From Azospirillum sp. B4 (GTDB lineage: Bacteria > Pseudomonadota > Alphaproteobacteria > Azospirillales > Azospirillaceae): 52,852 nt of DNA. A program made the position numbers and the translations under genes. Shown here piece by piece: positions 1 through 10,845 of this stretch. The number at the start of each line of letters is the position of its first letter. Within the stretch, counting starts at the first letter, position 1. Below the pieces are notes generated by a model that saw nothing but the letters and a program-made list of their open reading frames with translations, did not search any database and had not been told where the DNA came from. Where the stretch lies: the NCBI RefSeq assembly GCF_000333275.1, contig NZ_BACU01000485.1, forward strand, positions 1-52,852, read 5' to 3'.

Positions 1-81
1 CTGGTGCTGGTGGCGGTGAACGTCGTGCTGCTGGCCATCGCCGGCACGCTGCTCCACCGGGGCTATCGCCTGCGGAACTGA
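1..81 (+). CDS. C-terminal end of a membrane protein (partial)
   Basis: Reading frame 1 runs open from the window edge to a TGA at 79-81. It encodes 26 residues, hydrophobic (LVLVAVNVVLLAIAGTLL) then a short basic tail (HRGYRLRN), which looks like a last transmembrane helix with a cytoplasmic tail. The rest of the gene lies outside the window, so neither family nor function can be named. A perfect 9-bp GC hairpin at 181-203 lies downstream. Confidence 0.5.
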   Translation: MVLVAVNVVLLAIAGTLLHRGYRLRN

Positions 82-180
82 TGCCTGTTCCCTCGGGGGG
101 GCCGGGCCTTGGCGATCCTCGTTTTGCGCCAAGTCTTCGCCTAATGCCGTTGGTTGGGCGGGCATTTTCGCGGAATCGCC

Positions 181-203
181 GCCCCCAGCCATGTGCTGGG
201 GGC
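181..203 (+). terminator. GC-rich hairpin after the first gene
   Basis: GCCCCCAGC (181-189) pairs perfectly with GCTGGGGGC (195-203) around the loop CATGT. There is no U-run behind it, so it would be a weak or Rho-assisted terminator for the partial upstream gene. Confidence 0.3.
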
Positions 204-273
204 GCGGCTGTACTGGCTGGCCTGCTGGCGGAGGGTTTGCAACCGGGGGCCGGCTTGCCTAGAGTGCCGCGCC

Positions 274-1674
274 ATGGGACAGCGGACTTTGGATATTGAC
301 CTCGCCGGCGGTGACTGGCAGTGGACGGCCGTGCATGGCGGGGCCGTGCGCATTTGCCTGCCCGCGACATGGACCCGGGTTTATCGCGATGATGGCGGCC
401 TGGCCCTGCAATCCCCCATCCTGTGGGCTTCCACCGATGGGCGCGCCGTTGGCGGCCATCCGCTGGATCTGCTGGTCTCGGTGACCACCTACGCCAACGA
501 TTACGGCGTGGAGCCCGAGGACGCGCTGCAGTACCTGGACCGTGATCACTTGCTGCCGCCCGGCGTGACCGCCATGGCCTCGGGCGACCGGCGCTGGATC
601 GCCTATTGCGCCTCCCTGCCCGCCGCCCCGCAGGCCGAACAGGCCACCGCCGAGGCCCTGGGCGCCGGCGCCCGCATCCCCGAGGCCCAGATCTTCGTGT
701 GGAAGATGGCGGAGTTCCGTCCGCCGGACCGGGTGTGCGTGGCCACCCTGCAGCTGTACGTCCCGGGTGAGGAGTTCTGGGTGCCTGGCCTGGGCGCGCT
801 GCTCGATCGCCTGGGCGACGAGATCGGGCGCATGGAGTTCGGTAACGCCGAACAGGGGCCGGTCAGCACCGTCACCATGCGCAACATCGTGCATGCCGAT
901 ATCCTGCGCTTCCGCCTGCCCTGGGATTGGCGGACCAGCGACGAGGAGGCGGACGACCTGGCCGGCGGACCGGAGACCAGCCATTTCCGCCGCCCCGACG
1001 CGGGCGAGTCGGATGAATTGCTGCGGGTGGTGGTGCACGACTATCCCCCGCCCGAGGACATGGAGCCCGAGTCGGCCTTGGAAGCGGCGCTGGCCGCCGG
1101 GTTGGATTGGGAAGCCGTCACCGCCGAGGAAGGCGACGGCGTGCCCCCGGCCGTGCTGCTGCGCCGCATCGCCGCCCAGTTCGCCGACGGGCCGGACGGC
1201 CAGGTGGGACTGGGCAGCGTGGACACCCTGTCGGATGACGAGGTGCTGGCCCGCTTCACCCACACGGCGGTGGAGGATGGGCGCCGCCGGCGCTGCCATT
1301 CGTGGCTGCGTGGCGCCGTCGTCGGCGGCCGGGCCACGCTGGCGGTGTTTTCCTACGGCCTGCCGGAAGGGCTGCACGGTTCCCCCATGGCGGTGGACGC
1401 CGTGGCCATGCTGGAACGTGAAATCCGCCGCGCCCAGATTGGCGGCTATGAATCCCTGCCCGCTGGCGAGGCCTCAGGCAATGGTGACGATGGGGTGCCG
1501 CCGGTCCTGTCCGCCGACTGGCCAGCCGGCGGCTGGGGGGCGAGCGCCTGGGATGATGCCGGCGACGTCCTGGACGGCGATGACGAGGATGGGGAGGGCG
1601 ATGGCCTTCCCGACTCGGATGAAGAAGACGCTGGGTACCGCCGCCGCAAGGGCGACGACCCCGCCAAGAACTGA
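274..1674 (+). CDS. Acidic two-repeat protein of unknown function
   Basis: Predicted 466-residue soluble protein starting MGQRTLDIDL. An upstream in-frame ATG at 154 would add an unlikely Cys/Trp-rich extension, so the ATG at 274 is preferred although the ribosome site is weak. I do not recognise the family. It has an internal duplication. Residues ~25-95 (RICLPATW, later VEPEDAL) align with ~210-280 (RFRLPWDW, later MEPESAL), and the second part of each unit ends in a strand-rich stretch followed by a helix (LLDRLGDEIGRMEFG versus AMLEREIRRAQIGG). The C-terminal ~60 residues are strongly Asp/Glu/Gly-rich and probably disordered. There is no signal peptide or membrane helix. It is followed by a very long hairpin (1696-1744). 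Confidence 0.75.
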   Translation: MGQRTLDIDLAGGDWQWTAVHGGAVRICLPATWTRVYRDDGGLALQSPILWASTDGRAVGGHPLDLLVSVTTYANDYGVEPEDALQYLDRDHLLPPGVTAMASGDRRWIAYCASLPAAPQAEQATAEALGAGARIPEAQIFVWKMAEFRPPDRVCVATLQLYVPGEEFWVPGLGALLDRLGDEIGRMEFGNAEQGPVSTVTMRNIVHADILRFRLPWDWRTSDEEADDLAGGPETSHFRRPDAGESDELLRVVVHDYPPPEDMEPESALEAALAAGLDWEAVTAEEGDGVPPAVLLRRIAAQFADGPDGQVGLGSVDTLSDDEVLARFTHTAVEDGRRRRCHSWLRGAVVGGRATLAVFSYGLPEGLHGSPMAVDAVAMLEREIRRAQIGGYESLPAGEASGNGDDGVPPVLSADWPAGGWGASAWDDAGDVLDGDDEDGEGDGLPDSDEEDAGYRRRKGDDPAKN

Positions 1675-1695
1675 TCCGGCTTTAAAAAACAGATG

Positions 1696-1744
1696 AATAC
1701 CAATGGCCGGGGCGGTCAGTTCAACCGCCTCGGCTATTGGTATT
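1696..1744. terminator. Exceptionally long intergenic hairpin
   Basis: A 20-nt arm beginning AATACCAATGGCC pairs along its full length with the arm ending TATTGGTATT around a 9-nt loop; two of the 20 pairs are G-U when read as + strand RNA. It lies between two convergent genes. No U-run follows, so it could be a bidirectional transcript end or a REP-like palindrome. Confidence 0.5.
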
Positions 1745-1826
1745 GACGCATGCACGGCTTAAAGGCCCGTCCCCGATCCCCCCGGGGAACGGCCTGCCGG
1801 CCGGTGGCGCGGGTCAGCAGCGCTGA

Positions 1827-2033
1827 TCAGCAACGCCCTTGGGGGGTGCCGTCCAGCAGGGACTGCAGGCCGGCGCCACGGGTGTCGGCGCCCTTGGCGG
1901 CGTCCTCCGCGGCCAGGGAGGCCAGGCCCAGCAGGTGGACCAGTTCCCCCATGTTATTGCGGCGGGCGTCCAGCGCCAGGTTGTCCAGGCAATGCTTGAT
2001 GGCGATGGCGGTAGAGCGGCGCGTGTCGGTCAT
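1827..2033 (-). CDS. Small hypothetical protein
   Basis: 68 residues starting MTDTRRSTAIAIKHCLDNLALDARRNNM. It reads as an amphipathic helical protein with a polar C-terminus. An in-frame start at 2120 would prepend 29 residues with an unusual composition, so the ATG at 2033 is preferred. No signal peptide, membrane helix or recognisable motif is present. It is convergent with the acidic protein gene and divergent from dnaK. Function unknown. Confidence 0.5.
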   Translation of the reverse strand: MTDTRRSTAIAIKHCLDNLALDARRNNMGELVHLLGLASLAAEDAAKGADTRGAGLQSLLDGTPQGRC

Positions 2034-2705
2034 GACTTTGTGCCCCAGGTGTTCGGGCGACCCCTCGCCCGGAGGTCGCGTGACCTCTGAAGTAATTACA
2101 GCACAGATCTGGGGATGCAAGTCAACAGGAAGAATAAAACCTCAACCACCGGTACGCAAAGTTGCCGTTGGCGGGGCCGATCTGGTTGTAACAGGGATTA
2201 AGTTAAATTTTTGCAGCAATAACGGTCTGTGAATTGGCTTGTTAAATCGCCGTTAATTCTAACTGGAGGTGAACACCCTGGTATTCATACGACATTCACT
2301 TGGTACCGATCAGTTCTGACAAATTGTAACTTGGCGAATGAAAGTGGCCGCCTGGCGGCGGCCCCAGCAATGGTGGTGGCATTGCCCGCCGCCCCCTATC
2401 GCTGGCCTGGTGGCAGGCTCCTTCCCATACGCGGTAAGGAATAGCGGGACGTATGCCAGGGGTGGAACGGCGCGGATTCCAGCGGCGGGATGCCTCAAAG
2501 CCGGTTGCAGCCGGCGCCGGCCCTGCCTATATCTGCGTTGCGATGCGGTCGCTCCCGCTTCCTGGTTTGGGAGGGCCGTTCCGTGGCAGGTGTCCGGAAG
2601 GGGCGCTGGGCCATGATCGTGTTGAACGTGTCTCGTTTTAACAGGGGGACCGCCCCGGTGCCGGAAGGGCCGTCGCGCGTCAGCCACATTGGAAGGGTTT
2701 GAGCT
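2034..2705. other. dnaK upstream region, no convincing gene
   Basis: About 670 bp separate the small reverse gene from dnaK. The part at ~2090-2340 is clearly AT-richer than its surroundings, with stretches such as AAGTTAAATTTTT, as expected for promoters. The part nearest dnaK contains the candidate heat-shock promoter at 2504-2533, which would give an untranslated leader of ~165 nt. Open frames here are short and do not look like protein. Confidence 0.5.
2504..2533 (+). promoter_or_regulatory. Candidate RpoH (sigma-32) promoter of dnaK
   Basis: GTTG (2504-2507), an 18-bp gap and CCTATATCTG (2526-2535) match the alphaproteobacterial heat-shock consensus CTTG-N17/18-CYTAT-T--G except for the first base. 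The site is on the dnaK strand ~170 bp before the start codon. Confidence 0.5.
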
Positions 2706-4625
<1,920 letters not shown>

Positions 4626-4789
4626 GTCTTTGTTAAGACGATCCGGGCAATGACTGACTAGGGAATCGGGCCCGTTCTCCGGCGAAACCGGGGGGCGGGC
4701 CTGAACCCGATCAGGGCCCCAGGCGGCCCGGTCGGACCCGTCGACAAGATCCCGGTTCCGGCAATTCCCTGAAGGGGCTTAGGGCCGAC

Positions 4790-5932
4790 ATGGCGAAACA
4801 GGATTATTACGAACTTCTGGGCGTGGCCAAGACCGCCACGGCCGACGATCTCAAAAAAGCGTATCGCAAGCTGGCCATGCAGTATCACCCTGATCGCAAT
4901 CAGGGCGACAAGGCGGCCGAGCAGAAATTCAAGGAAGTCAGCGAGGCCTACGAGGTCCTGAAGGACGAGCAGAAGCGGGCGGCCTATGACCGCTTCGGCC
5001 ACGCCGCCTTCGAGAACGGCGGCGGGCGCCCCGGCGCCGGTGCCGGCGGCTTCGACTTCGGCAGTGGCTTCGCCGACATCTTCGAAGAGATGTTCGGCGA
5101 CTTCATGGGCGGGCGCCGGGGTGGCGGCCAAGGCCCCGGCCGTGGCAGCGACCTGCGCTACAACCTGGAAATCTCGCTGGAGGACGCCTTCAAGGGCACC
5201 TCTACCGCCGTGCGCGTGCCGACCTCCGTCGGCTGCGAGGTCTGCAACGGCACAGGCGCGGAGTCAGGGACGCAGCCCGTCACCTGCCCCACCTGCAATG
5301 GTGCCGGCAAGGTGCGGGCGCAGCAGGGCTTCTTCACCATCGAACGCACCTGCCCCGCCTGTTCCGGCGCCGGCCGGGTGATCAAGGACCCCTGCCGCAA
5401 CTGCGGCGGCCAAGGCCGCGTGCGCAAGGAAAAGACGCTGCAGGTCAACATCCCGGCCGGTGTCGAGGACGGCACCCGCATCCGCCTGTCAGGCGAGGGC
5501 GAGGCCGGGGCCAGGGGGGCGCCGCCCGGCGACCTCTACATCTTCCTCGCCATCGCCCCGCACGCGCTGTTCATCCGCGACGGCGCCAACATCCAGTGCC
5601 GGGTGCCCATCCCCATGACCACGGCGGCCCTGGGCGGCACGGTCGAGGTGCCGACCATCGACGGCAGCCGCGCCCGCGTCTCCATCCCGCCGGGCACCCA
5701 GAGCGGCCACCAGTTCCGCCTGAAGAGCAAGGGCATGAGCGTGCTGCGCAGCAGCCAGCGCGGCGACATGTATGTGACCGCCCTGGTGGAAACCCCGGTC
5801 AACCTGAACAAGCGCCAGCAGGAACTGCTGCGCGAGTTCGAGAAGGCTGGCGAGGAGAAGGGCGGCACCCATCCCGAGTCGGAAGGCTTCTTCGCCAAGG
5901 TGAAGGAGCTGTGGGCCGACCTGAAGGAATAA
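4790..5932 (+). CDS. dnaJ: Co-chaperone DnaJ (Hsp40)
   Basis: 380-residue type I Hsp40 that stimulates DnaK ATPase and delivers clients. The N-terminal J domain has the invariant HPD ([10 protein letters not shown], residues ~32-41). A Gly/Phe-rich linker follows (~75-115). The zinc-finger region has four CxxCxGxG repeats: [30 protein letters not shown] and [10 protein letters not shown]. The C-terminal substrate-binding domains are intact and the length is normal. It sits directly behind dnaK and is closed by the terminator at 5946-5990. Confidence 0.98.
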   Translation: MAKQDYYELLGVAKTATADDLKKAYRKLAMQYHPDRNQGDKAAEQKFKEVSEAYEVLKDEQKRAAYDRFGHAAFENGGGRPGAGAGGFDFGSGFADIFEEMFGDFMGGRRGGGQGPGRGSDLRYNLEISLEDAFKGTSTAVRVPTSVGCEVCNGTGAESGTQPVTCPTCNGAGKVRAQQGFFTIERTCPACSGAGRVIKDPCRNCGGQGRVRKEKTLQVNIPAGVEDGTRIRLSGEGEAGARGAPPGDLYIFLAIAPHALFIRDGANIQCRVPIPMTTAALGGTVEVPTIDGSRARVSIPPGTQSGHQFRLKSKGMSVLRSSQRGDMYVTALVETPVNLNKRQQELLREFEKAGEEKGGTHPESEGFFAKVKELWADLKE

Positions 5933-5945
5933 GGTTTTGGCATCG

Positions 5946-5990
5946 CGCCGGCGCGCCGCCCCTCCGTTGAGGGGGACGCGCCGGCGTTTT
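5946..5990 (+). terminator. Rho-independent terminator after dnaJ
   Basis: CGCCGGCGCG (5946-5955) pairs with CGCGCCGGCG (5977-5986), with an inner CCCCTC/GAGGGG stem, and is followed by TTTT. It closes the dnaK-dnaJ unit. Confidence 0.85.
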
Positions 5991-6009
5991 CATTTGTGGG
6001 GGGCACCAC

Positions 6010-6591
6010 ATGCGGCGTCTGTGCGTTTTCTGCGGTTCCAGCCCCGGCTTCGAGCCGCACTTCCTTGAGGCCGCGCGCGGCCTGGGCCGGGCCCTGGCCG
6101 AGGCCGGCATCGGCCTGGTCTACGGCGGTGCCTCCGTCGGCCTGATGGGCGCCGTGGCCGACGCCGTGCTGGCGGCCGGCGGCGACGTCATCGGCGTCAT
6201 CCCGGAATCCCTGAAGAAGAAGGAAATCGCGCACGCCGGCCTGACCGACCTGCGCGTCGTCGCCTCCATGCATGAGCGCAAGGCCCTGATGGCGGAGCTG
6301 TCGGACGGCTTCATCGCCCTGCCCGGCGGCATCGGCACCTTCGAGGAACTGTTCGAGGTCTGGACCTGGGCCCAGCTGGGCCACCACCAGAAGCCCTGCG
6401 CCATCTACAACGTCGCCGGTTTCTATGATGGCCTGACCGCCTTCCTGGACGGCGTAGTCACGGCCGGCTTCATGAAGCAGAACCACCGCGACATGCTGGT
6501 GACCGCCGATACCGCCGAAAGCCTGCTGGACAAGCTGCGCGCCTATGAGCCGCCGGCCGTCACCAAATGGATCAAGGCGGACGAGCGCTGA
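6010..6591 (+). CDS. LOG-family nucleoside 5'-monophosphate phosphoribohydrolase
   Basis: 193-residue protein of the LOG/YvdD family (TIGR00730 type), which releases cytokinin-type or other bases from nucleoside 5'-monophosphates. It starts with the Rossmann strand [13 protein letters not shown] and carries the nucleotide-binding signature [13 protein letters not shown] (around residue 105). The segment [16 protein letters not shown] matches the conserved MxxRK/PGGxGTxxE architecture, although the usual R is H in SMHERKALM. Length is normal. It is the only gene between the dnaJ terminator and a bidirectional terminator, so probably monocistronic. The actual substrate cannot be told from sequence; many bacterial members are not hormone enzymes. 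Confidence 0.9.
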   Translation: MRRLCVFCGSSPGFEPHFLEAARGLGRALAEAGIGLVYGGASVGLMGAVADAVLAAGGDVIGVIPESLKKKEIAHAGLTDLRVVASMHERKALMAELSDGFIALPGGIGTFEELFEVWTWAQLGHHQKPCAIYNVAGFYDGLTAFLDGVVTAGFMKQNHRDMLVTADTAESLLDKLRAYEPPAVTKWIKADER

Positions 6592-6613
6592 CCGGCACAT
6601 GGATGCCCAAATG

Positions 6614-6650
6614 AAAAAGGCCGCCAGGGCAACCCCGGCGGCCTTTTTTT
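6614..6650. terminator. Bidirectional terminator between LOG and HIT genes
   Basis: AAAAAGGCCGCC and GGCGGCCTTTTTTT form a GC stem flanked by A- and T-runs on both sides, so it can terminate the forward LOG gene and the reverse his/HIT operon. Confidence 0.9.
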
Positions 6651-6670
6651 CATTCGGAATAATCTGCCCT

Positions 6671-7033
6671 TTACAGCGGCGTCACCAGCCGGCCCAACTG
6701 TCGCCCGCCCAGGATGTGGACATGATAGTGCGGCACTTCCTGGTGGCTGTCGGGGCCGTGGTTGGAGATCAGGCGGTAGCCCGAGCCTTCCACGCCCGCC
6801 TCCGCCGCGATGCGGCTGACGGCACGGGTGAAGGCGGCGATTTCCGCGTCGCTGGCCGTGGCGCCGAAGTCGGCGGCGCTGACATAGGCGCCCTTGGGGA
6901 TCACCAGGATGTGCGTGGGCGCCTGCGGGTGGATGTCGTGGAAGGCCAGGACGTGGTCGTCCTCATAGGCCTTCCTGCACGGGATCTCGCCCCTCAGGAT
7001 GCGGGCGAAGATGTTGTTGGAATCATACGCCAT
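6671..7033 (-). CDS. HIT-family (HinT-like) nucleotide hydrolase
   Basis: 120-residue histidine-triad protein. The catalytic triad is seen in HYHVHILGG near the C-terminus and the N-terminal core is NIFARILRGEIPCRKAYEDD. Such proteins hydrolyse adenosine phosphoramidates and aminoacyl-AMP. It is the last gene of the reverse-strand histidine operon, 34 bp after hisE, and ends at the bidirectional terminator. HIT genes often follow his genes in alphaproteobacteria. Confidence 0.93.
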   Translation of the reverse strand: MAYDSNNIFARILRGEIPCRKAYEDDHVLAFHDIHPQAPTHILVIPKGAYVSAADFGATASDAEIAAFTRAVSRIAAEAGVEGSGYRLISNHGPDSHQEVPHYHVHILGGRQLGRLVTPL

Positions 7034-7067
7034 GGCACTTCCTCGTCAGCGGATGGTTGAGTAGGGA

Positions 7068-7391
7068 TCAGCCCTTGCGGTTCTTCTTCTCATCGATGCC
7101 GCTGACGCCCTGGCGGGCGGCCAGCACGGTGTAGACGTCGTCGGGCGTCAAGCCTGCGTCGGCCCACAGCACCAGCAGATGATAGAGCAGGTCGGCCGAT
7201 TCCGATGCCAGCTTGTCGCGGTCGCCGCGCATGGCCTCGATCACCGCCTCCACCGCCTCCTCACCCACCTTCTGGGCGATCTTGGCGGTGCCCCGGCTGA
7301 ACAGGCGGGCGGTGTGCGATTTCTCCGGATCCCCGCCCTTGCGGGCCAGGATGGTGGCGTAGAGGTCCTTCAGGGGATCGGCCACGATCAC
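7068..7391 (-). CDS. hisE: Phosphoribosyl-ATP pyrophosphatase
   Basis: 107 residues; second step of histidine biosynthesis, converting PR-ATP to PR-AMP and diphosphate. The all-alpha NTP-pyrophosphatase metal motif is seen as [13 protein letters not shown] followed by [13 protein letters not shown]. The start is a GTG that overlaps the hisF stop by four bases (GTGA), implying translational coupling. It is a standalone hisE; the PR-AMP cyclohydrolase hisI is not in the window. Confidence 0.96.
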   Translation of the reverse strand: MIVADPLKDLYATILARKGGDPEKSHTARLFSRGTAKIAQKVGEEAVEAVIEAMRGDRDKLASESADLLYHLLVLWADAGLTPDDVYTVLAARQGVSGIDEKKNRKG

Positions 7392-8149
7392 GCCCCCCGC
7401 ATGGGAATGCCGGCGGCGGCCATGTGGGCCTTGGCCTCGGCGATGGAATAAGTGCCGAAATGGAAGATGCTGGCGGCCAGCACGGCCGAGGCATGGCCCT
7501 GGGTCACGCCGTCTACCAGATGGTCCAGGGTGCCGACACCGCCCGAGGCGATCACCGGCACCGGCACGGCGTCGGCCACGGCGCGGGTAAGTTCCAGATC
7601 AAAGCCGCTCTTGGTGCCGTCGCGGTCCATGGAGGTCAGCAGGATTTCGCCGGCGCCGTATTCCGCCATGCGTTGGGCCCACTCCACCGCGTCCAGCCCC
7701 GTTTCCTTGCGGCCGCCGTGGGTGTAGACGCCCCAGTGCCCATCCGGGCCACGCTTGGCGTCGATGCCGACCACCACGCACTGGGCGCCGAACTTCTGCG
7801 CCGCCTCGCGCACGAATTCCGGCCGGCTGACGGCGGCGCTGTTGATCGAGACCTTGTCGGCGCCGGCCAGCAGCAGCTTGCGGATGTCCTCCACCGTGCG
7901 CACGCCGCCGCCCACGGTCAGGGGCATGAACACCTGTTCCGCCGTGCGGCGCACCACGTCGAAGATTGTGTCCCGGCCCTCGTGGCTGGCGGTGATGTCC
8001 AGGAAGGTCAGCTCGTCCGCCCCGGCGGCGTCATACAGCCGCGCCTGTTCCACGGGATCGCCCGCGTCCACCAGGTCGACGAAGTTCACGCCCTTGACGA
8101 CGCGCCCGTCCTTCACGTCCAGGCAGGGGATGATGCGGCGCTTCAGCAT
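7388..8149 (-). CDS. hisF: Imidazole glycerol phosphate synthase, cyclase subunit
   Basis: 253-residue TIM barrel that uses ammonia from HisH to convert PRFAR to imidazole-glycerol phosphate and AICAR. Both catalytic aspartates are visible ([14 protein letters not shown] at the N-terminus and VVGIDAKRG mid-protein), as are the phosphate loops TVGGGVRT and VIASGGVG. The ATG at 8149 shares one base with the hisA stop (TGATG); a GTG at 8152 is an alternative. Partners: hisH in the same operon. Confidence 0.97.
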   Translation of the reverse strand: MLKRRIIPCLDVKDGRVVKGVNFVDLVDAGDPVEQARLYDAAGADELTFLDITASHEGRDTIFDVVRRTAEQVFMPLTVGGGVRTVEDIRKLLLAGADKVSINSAAVSRPEFVREAAQKFGAQCVVVGIDAKRGPDGHWGVYTHGGRKETGLDAVEWAQRMAEYGAGEILLTSMDRDGTKSGFDLELTRAVADAVPVPVIASGGVGTLDHLVDGVTQGHASAVLAASIFHFGTYSIAEAKAHMAAAGIPMRGA

Positions 8150-8889
8150 CACGCGTCTCCCAAGGGGCGGTTCAGCAGGCCCAGCGCCGCCACGGGGTCG
8201 ATGCGGCCGTCATAGAGGGCGCGGCCGCAGATGACGCCGGTGATGCCGGTGGCCTCCTGCCGCTTAAGCGCCGCCAGGTCGGCGATGCTGGACACCCCGC
8301 CCGAGGCGATGACCGGGGTGGTGAGGTGGGAGGCCAGGTCGGCCGTCGCTTCCACGTTCACCCCGCCCAGGGCGCCGTCGCGGTCGATGTCGGTGTAGAT
8401 GATGGCGGCCACGCCGGCATCCTCGAACTTCAGCGCCAGATCCAGGGCCGTGAGGTCGGAGGCCTCGGCCCAGCCCTCCACCGCCACCCGGCCCTCGCGG
8501 GCGTCGATGCCCACGGCCACGCGGCCGGGGAACAGGCGGCAGGCCTGCTTCACCAGGTCCGGGTCGCGCACGGCGATGGTGCCCAGGATCACCCGCTCCA
8601 CCCCGCGCTTCAGCCAGTCCTCGATGGTGGCGAGGTCGCGGATGCCGCCGCCCAGCTGCACCGGCAGCTTCACCCGGTTCAGGATGGCGGCCACGGCGTC
8701 GCCGTTGACCGGCCGGCCGGCGAAGGCGCCGTTCAGGTCCACCAGATGCAGCCATTCGAAGCCCTGGGCGGCGAACCGCGCCGCCTGGTCGGCCGGGTCG
8801 GTGTTGAACACCGTCGCCTGGTCCATGTCGCCGCGCACCAGGCGCACGCAGTTGCCGTCCTTGAGGTCGATGGCCGGATAGATGATCAT
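8149..8889 (-). CDS. hisA: ProFAR isomerase
   Basis: 246-residue TIM barrel catalysing the Amadori rearrangement of ProFAR to PRFAR, the HisF substrate. It is a half-barrel-duplicated homologue of HisF, with the acid/base Asp residues in [13 protein letters not shown] and [10 protein letters not shown] and phosphate loops QLGGGIRD and VIASGGVSS. Length is typical. It lies between a GNAT gene (19 bp gap) and hisF (overlap), so is almost certainly cotranscribed with them. Confidence 0.97.
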   Translation of the reverse strand: MIIYPAIDLKDGNCVRLVRGDMDQATVFNTDPADQAARFAAQGFEWLHLVDLNGAFAGRPVNGDAVAAILNRVKLPVQLGGGIRDLATIEDWLKRGVERVILGTIAVRDPDLVKQACRLFPGRVAVGIDAREGRVAVEGWAEASDLTALDLALKFEDAGVAAIIYTDIDRDGALGGVNVEATADLASHLTTPVIASGGVSSIADLAALKRQEATGITGVICGRALYDGRIDPVAALGLLNRPLGDA

Positions 8890-8907
8890 GGGGTCGCCCT
8901 GGTCCTG

Positions 8908-9492
8908 CTATTGGGGCCGGTCTTCGTGCCGGCTGGTCTCGGTTTCCGTCAGGTCTTTATAGAAGAACAGGCCGGGGACATCCCGGCCGTCCACCCGCGC
9001 ATAGTGGGGATGGCTGCCCCATTCGATGTACCCCAGCGCGCGGTACAGCGCGATGGCGGCGTGCTGCGTCGCCCGCACGTCCAGGTTCAGGATGCGGAAG
9101 CCGGCCTTGCGGCCCTCTTCTTCGACCGCCAGGGTCAGGGCCCGGGCCAGGCCGTGGCCGCGTGCCCAGGGGGCGACGAAGCTGGTGGTCAGGGTGCAGG
9201 CGAAGCTCTGCGCCTCATTGTTGCGGGTTGGGCGCACCAGCTGGGCCGACCCGGCGATGACACCGTCCAGGCGGCCCACCACCAGCGTGCGCTCCGGCAC
9301 CACCATCACGCCCTTCCAGTAGCGCTCCATGGCCTCGCGCGCCGGCGGCGTCACCCAGCCGAAGCCGCCGCCGTCGCGGATGGCCAGGTCGGCGGCGTCG
9401 CACAGGTCGTCCATGTCGCCGGCCCGAATACGCTCCACCACCTCCACGGTGACCTGGGCGCTGGGGGAGGCCGGCTGGTGGGAACCGGTCAT
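8908..9492 (-). CDS. GNAT-family N-acetyltransferase inside the his operon
   Basis: 194 residues. The acetyl-CoA loop appears as ARGHGLARALTLAVEEEGRKAG, close to the GNAT motif A (Q/R-x-x-G-x-G/A). The downstream strand-helix ILNLDVRATQHAAIALYRALGYIEWG is typical of motif B. The N-terminal part places an acceptor pocket but no substrate can be assigned. It is embedded between hisH (31 bp gap) and hisA (18 bp gap) in the same direction. It is therefore probably cotranscribed, but it is not a known histidine enzyme. Confidence 0.88.
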   Translation of the reverse strand: MTGSHQPASPSAQVTVEVVERIRAGDMDDLCDAADLAIRDGGGFGWVTPPAREAMERYWKGVMVVPERTLVVGRLDGVIAGSAQLVRPTRNNEAQSFACTLTTSFVAPWARGHGLARALTLAVEEEGRKAGFRILNLDVRATQHAAIALYRALGYIEWGSHPHYARVDGRDVPGLFFYKDLTETETSRHEDRPQ

Positions 9493-9523
9493 GGGCTACC
9501 TCGGGTTGGGTGACGGGGGCGGG

Positions 9524-10189
9524 TCAGGGCGTCCAGGCCAGGAAATTGGCGATCAGCTTCAGGCCGGTGGCCTGGCTTTTCTCCGGATGGAACTGGGTAC
9601 CCGCCAGGTTGTCGCGGCCGACCAGGGCGGGAATGGACCCGGCGTAGTCGGCATGGGCCTTCAGCAGGGCGGGGTCGCCCACCTTCAGGCCATAGGAATG
9701 GACGAAATAGACATGGGACCCGGCCGCGATGCCGGCCAGCAGGGGGTGGTCCGGCTGGTCCAGCACCAGCTCGTTCCAGCCCATGTGCGGAATTTTCAAC
9801 GCGGGATCGGCCGGCGCCAATCGTTCCACCACCGCATCGATCCAGCCCAGGCCTGGGTGAACGCCATGCTCCCGGCCCTCGCGCGCCATCAGCTGCATGC
9901 CGACGCAGATGCCCAGGAAGGGCTGGCCGCGGCGGATCACCGCCTCCTCCAGCGCGTCGCGCAGGCCGTCCACGGCCAGCAGTCCGCCCATGCAGTCGGC
10001 GAAGGCGCCCACGCCCGGCAGGATGACGCGGTCGGCCTTGGCGATGGCGTCGGGGTCGGCGGTGACGGCGACCGTCAGGCCATGGTGCCCCGCCTCATGC
10101 GCCGCGCGCTCCACCGCCTTGGCGGCGGAACGCAGGTTGCCGGAGCCGTAGTCGATCAGCGCCACGGAAGCGGGGGAGGTCGCGGTCAT
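9524..10189 (-). CDS. hisH: Imidazole glycerol phosphate synthase, glutamine amidotransferase subunit
   Basis: 221 residues from the ATG at 10189 (MTATSPASVALIDYGSGNLRS). It is a class I glutamine amidotransferase that supplies ammonia to HisF. The nucleophile elbow is GICVGMQLM; the His-Glu pair is in TQFHPEKSQ near the C-terminus, and PGVGAFADCM is the oxyanion region. The open frame extends further upstream into hisB sequence, but that part is basic nonsense. It lies 32 bp downstream of hisB. Confidence 0.96.
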   Translation of the reverse strand: MTATSPASVALIDYGSGNLRSAAKAVERAAHEAGHHGLTVAVTADPDAIAKADRVILPGVGAFADCMGGLLAVDGLRDALEEAVIRRGQPFLGICVGMQLMAREGREHGVHPGLGWIDAVVERLAPADPALKIPHMGWNELVLDQPDHPLLAGIAAGSHVYFVHSYGLKVGDPALLKAHADYAGSIPALVGRDNLAGTQFHPEKSQATGLKLIANFLAWTP

Positions 10190-10221
10190 GGGGGCGAACC
10201 CTGGCTGGCAAGAAGGAAGGA

Positions 10222-10845
10222 TTAGAGCGAACCGCCCAGCACACCCTTGGTGGAGGGCACGGCGTCGGCCTTGCGCGGGTCGATCTCGATGGCGGCGCGC
10301 AGGGCCCGGGCCAGGGCCTTGTAACAACTCTCCACGATGTGGTGGTTGTTCTCCCCGTACAGGTTTTCCATGTGCAGGGTGGCACCGGCGGCGAACGCGA
10401 AGGCCTGGAACCATTCCTTGAACAGTTCCGTGTCCATCTCGCCCAGCTTGTCGCGGGTGAACCCGACCTTCCAGATCAGGTAGGGCCGGTTGGACAGGTC
10501 GATGGCCGCGCGGGTCAGCGTCTCATCCATGGGGATGTAGGCGTGGCCATAGCGGTTGATGCCGCGCCGGTCGCCCAGCGCCCTGGCCACGGCCTCGCCG
10601 ATGGCGATGCCGGTGTCCTCGGTCGTATGGTGGAAATCGATGTGCAGGTCGCCCACCGCGCGCACCGTCAGGTCGATGAGCGAATGGCGCGACAGCTGCT
10701 CCAGCATATGGTCAAGAAAGCCGATGCCGGTCGACACGTCGTAGCGGCCGGTACCGTCGAGATCCACGGTCACGCTGATCTGCGTTTCCTTGGTCTTGCG
10801 CTCCACAGTGCTGCTGCGGGCGCCTGCTGGTTCGTTCCTGTCCAT
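10222..10845 (-). CDS. hisB: Imidazoleglycerol-phosphate dehydratase
   Basis: 207 residues from the ATG at 10845 (a GTG two codons earlier is possible). This is the monofunctional IGPD form, without the HisB phosphatase domain. The manganese-binding repeats are [13 protein letters not shown] and [14 protein letters not shown], and again [19 protein letters not shown]. It dehydrates imidazole-glycerol phosphate to imidazole-acetol phosphate. It is the first gene of the visible reverse his operon, so the operon promoter should lie in 10846-11130. Confidence 0.97.
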   Translation of the reverse strand: MDRNEPAGARSSTVERKTKETQISVTVDLDGTGRYDVSTGIGFLDHMLEQLSRHSLIDLTVRAVGDLHIDFHHTTEDTGIAIGEAVARALGDRRGINRYGHAYIPMDETLTRAAIDLSNRPYLIWKVGFTRDKLGEMDTELFKEWFQAFAFAAGATLHMENLYGENNHHIVESCYKALARALRAAIEIDPRKADAVPSTKGVLGGSL

